From an uncultured Eubacteriales bacterium (GTDB taxonomy: Bacteria > Bacillota > Clostridia > Oscillospirales > Acutalibacteraceae): 33,648 bases of DNA. Positions 6,996-13,802 of this stretch are shown here, piece after piece (positions within the stretch are counted from its first letter, which is position 1; every line of letters starts with the position of its first letter). A program made the position numbers and the translations under genes. The notes under the pieces were generated by a model. The model had not been told where the DNA came from, did no database searches, and saw only the letters and a list, made by a program, of their open reading frames with translations. The DNA lies in contig OMWP01000024.1 in the NCBI GenBank assembly GCA_900314795.1, positions 1 through 33,648 on the forward strand, written 5' to 3'.

Positions 6996-7715
6996 TTATG
7001 ATTTGGATGAGAGTGAATAACTATATTCCAACACGCCCATCGCGATGGCGTATGCCATTTCATTTTGATAGGCATCATTCATCAGCTTTGATCGTTCTTC
7101 CGCATTGGATAAGAACCCGCATTCCACGATGACAGCGGGAACTTCGGCGTGATCCAGCAGATAGATATCGGAGCCCGCAGGTTTTAGCTCACGCGTGTTG
7201 TCCTTTTGCAATAGCGATACTACCGCACTGCGAATATCCTCCGCCAACACCCGACTGTTATCATGATTGGATGAATAGAACAGCTGAGCGCCGCTGTAGG
7301 CGCTGTTATCAAACTTGTTCTGATGGATGCTGACAAGGATATTGTGATCGTTGGCGTTTGTGATCTCTACACGCCGTTTGAGATCGGAGACCTTCTTCTC
7401 TCTGAGCGTTTGCGCGTCACTGTCATAGACAGAGATATCCTCGTCGCGGATCTCTTCGACTCGGCAACCGCAAAGGCGCAGGATATCCGAGAGCTTGCCG
7501 GCGATACTCAGGTTGATATCCTTTTCCAGTACGCCGTCGACCTCGGCTCCCCCGTCTTCTCCGCCGTGACCCGCGTCGATCACGATCGTCGGTTGCTGAT
7601 CAATATTGTCGGTAGCGGTACGCGCGGTGATGTTGGAAAACGCCGAATACATCACAATGCAAAAGATGATCAAAATAACTGCCAATATCATCAGATAAAT
7701 GGTTCTGACTTTCAT
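6996..7715 (-). CDS. cwlD: N-acetylmuramoyl-L-alanine amidase, CwlD type
   Basis: A 239-residue protein: one N-terminal membrane anchor (TIYLMILAVILIIFCIVMY), then an Amidase_3 domain. The zinc ligands and catalytic Glu are visible: IVIDAGHGGEDGG (His), GVLEKD (Glu), SIHQN (His) and VIVECGFLSN (Glu). CwlD strips the peptide from muramic acid so that muramic-delta-lactam can form in the spore cortex; the position next to sigK supports that role. Other membrane-anchored amidases of this family look alike. The start at ATG 7715 is set by GGTGATTGT upstream; the frame runs ten codons further. It has its own promoter at 7753-7780. Confidence 0.88.
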   Translation of the reverse strand: MKVRTIYLMILAVILIIFCIVMYSAFSNITARTATDNIDQQPTIVIDAGHGGEDGGAEVDGVLEKDINLSIAGKLSDILRLCGCRVEEIRDEDISVYDSDAQTLREKKVSDLKRRVEITNANDHNILVSIHQNKFDNSAYSGAQLFYSSNHDNSRVLAEDIRSAVVSLLQKDNTRELKPAGSDIYLLDHAEVPAVIVECGFLSNAEERSKLMNDAYQNEMAYAIAMGVLEYSYSLSSKS

Positions 7716-7752
7716 ACAATCACCGAGATATGTATATGAAAGCACTGCTTTT

Positions 7753-7780
7753 ATTATACTTTAAATTCCGATATAGTCAA
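7753..7780 (-). promoter_or_regulatory. promoter of cwlD
   Basis: On the minus strand TTGACT, 16 bp, TATAAT. This is a vegetative sigma-A type sequence, which is unexpected for a spore-cortex gene. Confidence 0.7.
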
Positions 7781-7822
7781 GATTTATCGATTGTCGGTGT
7801 AAGGGTTCCGTACACGCTCACC

Positions 7823-8509
7823 CTATCCCTGCTCATAACGACTTCGCAGCTTTTCAAGCGCCTTCTTCTCGATACGAGAGATATAGGAGCGTGAGATATT
7901 GAGCTTTTTTGCCAGTTCCCGTTGTGTTTGCACCTTTCCCCCACCGATGCCGTATCGTTTGATAATAACCTCTTTTTCTCTGGGGGTAAGCACCTCATTG
8001 ATGTAGGCGTTCAACACCTCCAGATGGAGCTTAGTATCTACATCCTGAGCCACATCCATATCCGACGCCATGATATCCATCAGCGTCAGCGGATTACCGT
8101 CCTTGTCGGTATCGATCGTATCGTTCAGGGAGACGTCCTGTGACGATTTACGATTGTTGCGGAAGAACATCAATATCTCGTTCTCAATACAGCGTGACGC
8201 GTAACTCGACAGCTTGATGTTCTTGTTGAGATCAAAGGTGTTGATCGCTTTGATCAGACCGATCGTGCCGATGGATACCAGATCATCCTGTCCGCCGTAG
8301 TTCTGATAATACTTCTTGATGATGTGCGCGACAAGTCGCAGATTGTGCTCGACAAGGATATTACGCGCGTTGATATCGCCCTTGGCGGCAAGCTCCAGAT
8401 AATGCTGCTCCTCCGATTTTTTCAACGGCTTCGGAAAGCTCTCTCCATGCGCGATATGAAGAATGAACAGAAAGATATATTGGCTGATATACGATAAAAA
8501 ACCGAACAA
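7823..8509 (-). CDS. sigK: sporulation sigma factor SigK
   Basis: A 228-residue sigma-70 family protein with the SigK layout: a hydrophobic pro-sequence (GFLSYISQYIFLFILHI), then FPKPLKKSEEQHYL, region 2 with DDLVSIGTIGLIKAINTFD, and region 4 with LTPREKEVIIKRYGIGG and a helix-turn-helix RELAKKLNISRSYISRIE. SigK directs late mother-cell genes for cortex and coat. The gene is continuous, with no skin-type insertion. The start is TTG at 8509: no ATG fits, and the family start M-x-GFLS matches. Its AGGTGG binding site (8519-8514) lies inside the 3-prime arm of a 13-bp hairpin followed by five T. It is followed by cwlD. Confidence 0.93.
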   Translation of the reverse strand: MFGFLSYISQYIFLFILHIAHGESFPKPLKKSEEQHYLELAAKGDINARNILVEHNLRLVAHIIKKYYQNYGGQDDLVSIGTIGLIKAINTFDLNKNIKLSSYASRCIENEILMFFRNNRKSSQDVSLNDTIDTDKDGNPLTLMDIMASDMDVAQDVDTKLHLEVLNAYINEVLTPREKEVIIKRYGIGGGKVQTQRELAKKLNISRSYISRIEKKALEKLRSRYEQG

Positions 8510-8544
8510 AAAACCACCTCATGAAATTGTATTCACAAGGTGGT
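8508..8544 (-). terminator. terminator-like hairpin enclosing the sigK ribosome binding site
   Basis: On the minus strand ACCACCTTGTGAA / TTCATGAGGTGGT form 13 consecutive pairs (two G-U) around loop TACAAT, followed by TTTTTG. The 3-prime arm contains the sigK Shine-Dalgarno AGGTGG, and the last T residues are part of its TTG start codon. It can act as the prfC terminator, as an RBS-hiding hairpin for sigK, or as both. Confidence 0.75.
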
Positions 8545-8570
8545 GTTGTTTTGCCTGTCTTTATAAAAAT

Positions 8571-8616
8571 GTCATTGCGAAGGATGACACGCGTGTCTTC
8601 CTGTGATGATCTCAAC
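8571..8616. repeat. palindromic repeat, copy B
   Basis: GTCATTGCGAAGG then the perfect 12-bp palindrome GACACGCGTGTC, ending GATCTCAAC. First of three tandem copies with periods of 56 and 54 bp. Confidence 0.85.
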
Positions 8617-8626
8617 TATATTATTT

Positions 8627-8672
8627 GTCATTGCGAGGACTGACATATGGCTGCCTGTGGCAATCTCATCCA
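8627..8672. repeat. palindromic repeat, copy C
   Basis: GTCATTGCGAGGACTGACATATGGCTGCC...GGCAATCTCATCC. Nearly identical to copy D; the central palindrome has one mismatch. Confidence 0.85.
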
Positions 8673-8680
8673 TATTGTTT

Positions 8681-8726
8681 GTCATTGCGAGGACTGACAT
8701 ATGTCTGCCTGTGGCAATCTCAACCG
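8681..8726. repeat. palindromic repeat, copy D
   Basis: The same frame, with the perfect central palindrome GACATATGTC and outer ATTGC/GCAAT arms. It ends just before the prfC stop codon. Confidence 0.85.
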
Positions 8727-8732
8727 AATCAG

Positions 8733-10319
8733 TTATTCCGCATTACCGAAGTCCTGTAACGCCAAATCTTTATTATGCTCCAACGCCCAGTCGATGCTCC
8801 ACTCCGAGCGGAACAGCAGCAGCTTGTTATCGCGGAAATCCGCTACGACCTTGGTGTCCGACGCCAGATCCAGCGCCTTATAATCCACCTCAGAGGTGAT
8901 CCAGCGGATAAACTGGTACGGTGTATTTTCCATGATGATATCAACATTGTATTCGTTTTCAAGGCGGTATTTCAGCACGTCGAACTGCAGTACGCCGACA
9001 ACGCCGACGATGACCTCTTCCATACCGGATTCGGGTTCGTGGAAGATCTGGATCGCACCTTCCTGCGCAATCTGGTTCATACCCTTGACGAATTGTTTAC
9101 GTTTCATGGTATCCTTCTGACGTACCAGCGCGAAATGCTCCGGCGCGAAGGTCGGGATACCCTTGAACGCGAATTTCTGACCGGGAGATACGATAGTGTC
9201 ACCGATCGAGAACATACCGGGATCAAATACGCCGATAATATCGCCCGCAAAGGCTTCATCGACGACCTCGCGCTCCTGCGCCATGATCTGCTGCGGCTGC
9301 GAGAGCTTCATCTTTCGATCTCCCTGCACATGATATACTTCCATATTCTTGTCAAACTTACCGGAGCAGATACGCATGAACGCCACACGATCACGATGCG
9401 CCTTATTCATGTTTGCCTGAATCTTAAAGACAAACGCGGAGAAAAAGTCGGAGTCGGGTGCGATCATCTCGCCGCCTGCCTCACGCGCCAGCGGCGCTGT
9501 GGTGAGCTGTAAGAACTCCTGCAGGAACGGTTCTACACCGAAGTTGGTGAGTGCTGAGCCGAAGAATACAGGGGTCAGCTGACCGTTTCGAACCATATCA
9601 AGATCAAATTCATTGCCCGCGCCGTCCAACAGATCAATATCGTCAAATAAAGTGTCCTTCTGTCCGTAGAACAGCTTGTTTTCGAGATCGGGATCGTCGA
9701 GCGAGATCTCCTCCTGTTCTACCTCGTGCTGACCGTTGTTAGCGGTATAGGAAAGGATCTTGCCTTTTTTGCGGTCGTATACACCCTTGAATTCCTTACC
9801 TGAGCCGATCGGCCAGTTCATCGGACAGGTATTGATGCCGAGGACGTTCTCGATGTCCTCCAGCAGATCAAAGGGATTTTGTGCGTCACGATCCATCTTA
9901 TTGATAAAGGTGATGATCGGGATATGGCGCATAACGCAGACCTTAAAGAGCTTTTTGGTCTGGTTCTCAACACCCTTAGAGGCGTCGATCACCATCACAG
10001 CGCTGTCTGCCGCCATCAAAGTACGATAGGTATCCTCAGAGAAGTCCTGATGTCCCGGTGTATCCAGGATGTTGATGCAGTAGCCGTTGTATTTGAACTG
10101 TAATACCGAGGATGTGACAGAGATACCTCTTTGTTTTTCGATTTCCATCCAGTCGGATACCGCATGCTTGGAAGTCCTCTTACCCTTTACGGAACCTGCC
10201 AGGTTGATGGCGCCGCCGTATAACAGCAGTTTTTCGGTCAAAGTCGTTTTACCGGCGTCCGGATGGGATATGATCGCAAAGGTGCGACGTTTCTCGATTT
10301 GTTCGGTCAAAGTGCTCAA
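8733..10319 (-). CDS. prfC: peptide chain release factor 3 (RF3)
   Basis: A 528-residue translational GTPase, the normal RF3 length. The G motifs are visible: G1 SHPDAGKTT (18-26), G2 region QRGISVTSS, G3 DTPGHQDF, G4 NKMDRDA. The domain order is GTPase, beta barrel (VAFMRICSGKFDK), and C-terminal domain (VGVVGVLQFDVLKYRLENEY). RF3 recycles RF1/RF2 from the ribosome after termination. I chose the TTG at 10319: ACGGAGG lies six bases upstream and the protein then begins MSTLTEQIEKRRTFAI as in the family. The frame continues eight codons to another TTG at 10343 without a good binding site. It is monocistronic apart from possible read-through into sigK. Confidence 0.96.
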   Translation of the reverse strand: MSTLTEQIEKRRTFAIISHPDAGKTTLTEKLLLYGGAINLAGSVKGKRTSKHAVSDWMEIEKQRGISVTSSVLQFKYNGYCINILDTPGHQDFSEDTYRTLMAADSAVMVIDASKGVENQTKKLFKVCVMRHIPIITFINKMDRDAQNPFDLLEDIENVLGINTCPMNWPIGSGKEFKGVYDRKKGKILSYTANNGQHEVEQEEISLDDPDLENKLFYGQKDTLFDDIDLLDGAGNEFDLDMVRNGQLTPVFFGSALTNFGVEPFLQEFLQLTTAPLAREAGGEMIAPDSDFFSAFVFKIQANMNKAHRDRVAFMRICSGKFDKNMEVYHVQGDRKMKLSQPQQIMAQEREVVDEAFAGDIIGVFDPGMFSIGDTIVSPGQKFAFKGIPTFAPEHFALVRQKDTMKRKQFVKGMNQIAQEGAIQIFHEPESGMEEVIVGVVGVLQFDVLKYRLENEYNVDIIMENTPYQFIRWITSEVDYKALDLASDTKVVADFRDNKLLLFRSEWSIDWALEHNKDLALQDFGNAE

Positions 10320-10405
10320 TTCGTGCCTCCGTGTTTTCGTCAATATGACAATTCCTTAGTGCAATATGCAAAAGGAAAGAGATTGGTTTTTGGTGATACA
10401 CTATA

Positions 10406-10435
10406 ATTTTACTATTATTCTATAGTAAAAGTCAA
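10406..10435 (-). promoter_or_regulatory. prfC promoter with palindrome in the spacer
   Basis: On the minus strand TTGACT, 18 bp, TAAAAT. Between the boxes lies the palindrome TTTACTAT-N6-ATAGTAAA (10408-10429), a candidate operator. Confidence 0.55.
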
Positions 10436-10479
10436 CAACTTTAGGGGTGTTTTTTCTACGGTAAAATAGACAAATGCAC

Positions 10480-10508
10480 TTGACTTTTTTACGATTTTTT
10501 ATTAAAAT
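10480..10508 (+). promoter_or_regulatory. promoter of hemW
   Basis: TTGACT (10480-10485), 17 bp, TAAAAT (10503-10508). It leaves a leader of roughly 130 bases. Confidence 0.6.
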
Positions 10509-10558
10509 AGCTTTACAAACAAGAATTCATCTAAGTTTTTTCATATACCTTCCAAATT

Positions 10559-10586
10559 TGAGGCAGGAACGTAAGTTCCTGCCTCA
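10559..10586 (+). promoter_or_regulatory. hairpin in the hemW leader
   Basis: A perfect 12-bp stem TGAGGCAGGAAC / GTTCCTGCCTCA with a GTAA (GNRA-type) tetraloop, followed only by CCCCTTT. It is a weak terminator or a structured leader element. Confidence 0.6.
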
Positions 10587-10643
10587 CCCCTTTGTGTAGA
10601 GTTTTGTAATAAACTGTGGGTGTTTCCACGTTGAGGAGTAGCT

Positions 10644-11756
10644 ATGGATCCTATCGGACTTTATCTGCATATCCCGTTTTGCGACGGCAAATGCGCTTAT
10701 TGCAATTTCTTTAGCCGTTGTCCGCATACGGGTAGTTCTGAACTAACTGAATATACATCGTATTTGATCGGCAATATCGAAGCATGGAGCAAAAAAATCG
10801 ACCGTCCGGTTGATACTGTCTATTTCGGCGGAGGCACCCCTTCCCTGCTCGGACATGATCGCCTGATTCGTATTCTGGATACTATATATCGCTCTTTTGA
10901 CGTCGTCGATCATGCTGAGATCACGGTGGAGGTCAATCCATCCTCGACGGATGAACTTGATTTTGCACAGATGAAGCGGGCGGGCTTTAATCGCTTATCG
11001 ATCGGTTTGCAGAGTGCCAATGAGAACGAGTTGAAGCGCCTCGGTCGCCGTCACAGTGTGGATGATGCATATCGTACCGTAAAACGTGCGCAAATAGCGG
11101 GATTCGATAATGTTTCGTTAGATGTGATGCTCGCGATTCCCGAGCAAACGATCGCTTCATTGGACAAGACGTTGGAATTCTGCGCGTCCTGTCAGGTGCA
11201 GCATATTTCTTCTTACATTCTGAAAATCGAGGAAGGTACACGATTCTATCATATGAAAGCTCAGCTGTCGCTGTTTGATGACGATGAACAGGCGGCGTTC
11301 TATGAGCATACCGTGCAAAAGCTCGCTGCGTTGGGCTTTGAGCAATATGAGATATCCAACTTCTCCCTAAAGGGTCGTGAGAGCCGTCACAACCTGCATT
11401 ACTGGCGTGATGAAGAATACCTGGGACTCGGACCCTCCGCCCATTCCTTTATCGACGGGAAGCGTTTTTATTATGACAGCGATTTTCAGCGGTTTTATGA
11501 GAACCGGATCTGTGATGAATCCGACGGCGGTGACAGTGACGAATATATCATGCTGGCGCTTAGATTAACGGAAGGTTTGAATTTTATAAAATATCATAAT
11601 CGATTCGGACATGCTGTGAGTGATAAAATGATCTTCGCGGCAAAGAGATTAGAGCAGCAAGGATTATGTATCGTGAATGATTCAGCGATCTCATTGACCG
11701 TAAAAGGTTTTCTTGTTTCCAATGCGGTTATTGCCTATTTGTTAGAAAACACTTGA
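10644..11756 (+). CDS. hemW: radical SAM heme chaperone HemW
   Basis: A 370-residue radical SAM protein of the HemN/HemW group. The start MDPIGLYLHIPFCDGKCAYCNF carries the 4Fe-4S ligands Cys13, Cys17 and Cys20; GGGTPSLL binds SAM; RLSIGLQSANENELKRLGR and NVSLDVMLAIPEQT are typical. The length and the C-terminal HemN-type domain (ISNFSLKGRESRHNLHYW) fit HemW, a heme-binding chaperone, rather than the longer coproporphyrinogen dehydrogenase HemN, which has an extra N-terminal segment. The start follows TTGAGGAGTAGCT. Its stop codon TGA lies inside the -35 box of the tRNA-Ser promoter. Confidence 0.93.
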   Translation: MDPIGLYLHIPFCDGKCAYCNFFSRCPHTGSSELTEYTSYLIGNIEAWSKKIDRPVDTVYFGGGTPSLLGHDRLIRILDTIYRSFDVVDHAEITVEVNPSSTDELDFAQMKRAGFNRLSIGLQSANENELKRLGRRHSVDDAYRTVKRAQIAGFDNVSLDVMLAIPEQTIASLDKTLEFCASCQVQHISSYILKIEEGTRFYHMKAQLSLFDDDEQAAFYEHTVQKLAALGFEQYEISNFSLKGRESRHNLHYWRDEEYLGLGPSAHSFIDGKRFYYDSDFQRFYENRICDESDGGDSDEYIMLALRLTEGLNFIKYHNRFGHAVSDKMIFAAKRLEQQGLCIVNDSAISLTVKGFLVSNAVIAYLLENT

Positions 11757-11781
11757 CATTATCAAAAAAACAAAGTAAAAT
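11753..11781 (+). promoter_or_regulatory. promoter of tRNA-Ser, overlapping the hemW stop codon
   Basis: TTGACA (11753-11758; the TGA at 11754-11756 is the hemW stop), 17 bp, TAAAAT (11776-11781). Confidence 0.8.
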
Positions 11782-11802
11782 ATCATTTGCACAAATGAAT
11801 AC

Positions 11803-11891
11803 GGAAGCGTATCGAAGTGGTCATAACGGGCCTGACTCGAAATCAGGTAGTCCTCACGGGCTCGTGGGTTCGAATCCCACCGCTTCCGCCA
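11803..11891 (+). tRNA. tRNA-Ser (anticodon CGA)
   Basis: Acceptor GGAAGCG / CGCTTCC, anticodon stem CTGA / TCAG around CGA, a long variable arm as in serine tRNAs, T-loop TTCGAAT, discriminator G and encoded CCA. It decodes TCG. Confidence 0.95.
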
Positions 11892-11902
11892 TATCAAATA
11901 AG

Positions 11903-11928
11903 GAGTCGTCCATAGGACGGCTCTTTTT
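11903..11928 (+). terminator. terminator of tRNA-Ser
   Basis: A 9-bp stem GAGTCGTCC / GGACGGCTC, loop ATA, then TTTTTCT. The same sequence recurs at 12131-12158. Confidence 0.9.
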
Positions 11929-11945
11929 CTATCAATATAGCGGAT

Positions 11946-12119
11946 AGCGGTGGGATTCGAAGGCGACCGTGCCAAGATGTAAGCGCAAGCGCACATCGCA
12001 GGTACAAACAGTCCGGCGGACTATTTGTAGGGAGAGCGTAGATCGAGCATATCACTTAGCACAATGTTAATATGCGAAATAAAGCACAAATGAAATGCCA
12101 ACATACACCGCTTCCGCCA
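11946..12119 (+). repeat. tRNA-linked element behind tRNA-Ser, unit S1
   Basis: It begins with a 16-base perfect inverted copy of tRNA-Ser bases 11869-11884 (AGCGGTGGGATTCGAA). The core GGCGACCGTGCCAA follows. Hairpin I is GATGT/ACATC (11976-11980, 11993-11997). Hairpin II is TACAAACAGTCC/GGACTATTTGTA with one mismatch (12003-12029). Then comes GGGAGAGCGTAGATC. It ends with a direct copy of the tRNA 3-prime end CGCTTCCGCCA (12109-12119). The core matches the tRNA-Pro units at 29239-29408 and 29607-29776 in reverse orientation. Confidence 0.85.
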
Positions 12120-12130
12120 TATCAAATAAG

Positions 12131-12158
12131 GAGTCGTCCATAGGACGGCTCTTTTTCT
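12131..12158 (+). terminator. duplicated tRNA-Ser terminator
   Basis: Part of an exact duplication of the segment that runs from the tRNA 3-prime end through the terminator (11880-11934 and 12108-12162). Confidence 0.85.
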
Positions 12159-12166
12159 ATCATATA

Positions 12167-12252
12167 GAGCGTAGATCGAGCATATCACTTAGCACAATGT
12201 TAACATGCGAAATAAAGCACAAATGAAACGCCAACATACACCGCTTCCGCCA
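12167..12252 (+). repeat. tRNA-linked element, partial unit S2
   Basis: It repeats the 3-prime half of S1 at a 133-bp offset (GAGCGTAGATCGAGC through CCGCTTCCGCCA) with two substitutions. It lacks the inverted tRNA copy and core hairpins and ends in a third copy of the tRNA-Ser 3-prime end (12242-12252). Confidence 0.85.
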
Positions 12253-12262
12253 TATGAATCAG

Positions 12263-12295
12263 CACGGAGTTTCAGATAGAAGCTCCGTGTTTTTT
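12263..12295 (+). terminator. terminator closing the tRNA-Ser repeat block
   Basis: Stem CACGGAGTTTC / GAAGCTCCGTG (one G-U), loop AGATA, then TTTTTT. Its sequence differs from the two preceding terminators. Confidence 0.85.
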
Positions 12296-12314
12296 ATATT
12301 TCTTATGAAATCCC

Positions 12315-12343
12315 TTGTGTTAATTGTTGAACTACAGTATAAT
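12315..12343 (+). promoter_or_regulatory. promoter of the dockerin-type gene
   Basis: TTGTGT (12315-12320), 17 bp, TATAAT (12338-12343). Confidence 0.6.
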
Positions 12344-12386
12344 CTGTTTAGATAGAAATTTGTCGAATCATAAGGGGTGAGGTTGG

Positions 12387-13799
12387 ATGAAACGGTTGCT
12401 TTGTATTGTTTTATGTGTCATTTTGTTTGTCTGTACCGCGTTCCCTACCTCTGCCCATACACCGCAGAATTCCCGCACTTATCAAAGCGCTGATGATACG
12501 GGTGTATATGCTGTTCGATTCAACGGAAAGCATGCGGATATCACTCGTTATGCTTCCCATACACTCAGTGCGTATGTTGATGTTTCATTACCGATTCACG
12601 CAGTCTGTGCTTATCGAGGAAAGATCATACTGTTGTGTGATGATGCAAAAAGAAGCCAAGTATCTGTTTATCTATATTATTTGGATACGGATGTTTTAGA
12701 TGGTTTTGTTATCAACAATGCAAAACTGTATCAAAATATTGATTTTGCTTGTGATAACGGTACTATCTATATCGAAAACTCCCGTGATCATCATGAGATA
12801 CTTGCTTATTCTTATGAGGGGTCGTTACTGGGAAGGTATTCATTCAACAGTGAAGTCAATGCGATTTGCGGCGGTTATCGCGGTGGAATATATGTTGTTT
12901 CGGGAGATACCCTGTATACACTGTCATCCGGTCGATTTAAAGCATTCTCGGGCGATTCTGTCGAAACACCCCTCTTCCCTGCCGACAGCAGAACCTTGGT
13001 ATCCGGTTATGGTAATGTATATACTGTGAACGAAGGACGCGTGACGCATCGTTTTAACATCGATACCGATAATGATGCGACGTCTGCTTGCGTCATTGGA
13101 AATACGCTGTATTATCCGAACGGCAAAACCATCAACGCGTATGACCTCGATACAGGAGAAAAGATCGCGTATTACCAAACATCCGGTCAAGTGATCTCCG
13201 TTTATACTGACGGATATTCCATCGTAGCTGTCAGCGATTCTGCTTCTGTTTCGATCGAGCAAAGTGATTTTGCTTCATTGAAAGAACAGGATGATGACTC
13301 CGAGGATACCGGTTCTGCAGGCGGTGAAGATCATCGGAATGATTCCGGAGGCAGCAAAGAGGCTCACGATACGGGCAATGCCGATCAAAAGAGGGCTGAG
13401 TCTTCTTCGATTACATCCAATACATATCAGGTGGATTCCACTCGGTATTATATTTCCGGTATCTCTCCGCAAACAACGGTAGCGGCGTTTAAAAAGAATA
13501 TGGATTATGAGGGATACACCCTCACGATTCATCGTGGAAATGCAGTGAAAAAGAGCGGTAATGTCGGAACATCTATGACCGCGGTTTTTGATTCTGATGA
13601 ATATATCTATACCTACGAATTAGCCGTTACAGGTGATATTACCGGTGAAGGAAACCGTAATTCTCGAGACCTGAATACGTTGATGGATTATATGATCGGT
13701 TCCGCTGATTTTAACGGAGTCTATATGCTTGCGGCAGATGCGTCGAACGACGGAAAAGTTGATGTGTGTGATGTAGCAATACTAAAAAGCATGATATAA
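12387..13799 (+). CDS. secreted beta-propeller-like protein with C-terminal dockerin-like module
   Basis: 470 residues. A signal peptide (1 to about 24, cleavage near TSA-HT) is followed by a region of short beta repeats (about 40-290, such as GTIYIENSRD, GGIYVVSGDTLYTLSSG, GNVYTVNEGRV, GNTLYYPNG) that looks like a beta-propeller. An acidic Ser/Gly/Asp linker (298-345) leads to a beta-rich module (347-415) common before dockerins. The C-terminal dockerin-like pair is GDITGEGNRNSRDLNTLM and AADASNDGKVDVCDVAILKS. The second calcium loop is canonical (D-x-S-x-D...D..D); the first has Thr and Glu in place of the usual Asn and Asp. Dockerins plug proteins into cohesin scaffolds. No catalytic domain is visible, so it may be a binding or structural component. 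Confidence 0.75.
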   Translation: MKRLLCIVLCVILFVCTAFPTSAHTPQNSRTYQSADDTGVYAVRFNGKHADITRYASHTLSAYVDVSLPIHAVCAYRGKIILLCDDAKRSQVSVYLYYLDTDVLDGFVINNAKLYQNIDFACDNGTIYIENSRDHHEILAYSYEGSLLGRYSFNSEVNAICGGYRGGIYVVSGDTLYTLSSGRFKAFSGDSVETPLFPADSRTLVSGYGNVYTVNEGRVTHRFNIDTDNDATSACVIGNTLYYPNGKTINAYDLDTGEKIAYYQTSGQVISVYTDGYSIVAVSDSASVSIEQSDFASLKEQDDDSEDTGSAGGEDHRNDSGGSKEAHDTGNADQKRAESSSITSNTYQVDSTRYYISGISPQTTVAAFKKNMDYEGYTLTIHRGNAVKKSGNVGTSMTAVFDSDEYIYTYELAVTGDITGEGNRNSRDLNTLMDYMIGSADFNGVYMLAADASNDGKVDVCDVAILKSMI

Positions 13800-13802
13800 A
13801 AA

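Noticed and set aside
8603-8899. 98-codon plus-strand frame with internal repeats
   Set aside because: It is the translation of the palindromic repeat copies C and D running into the antisense of prfC; no ribosome binding site fits.
11946-12252. A CRISPR array or group II intron behind tRNA-Ser
   Set aside because: The repeats are not spaced by unique spacers, no reverse transcriptase or cas gene is near, and the units are explained better as tRNA-derived sequences.
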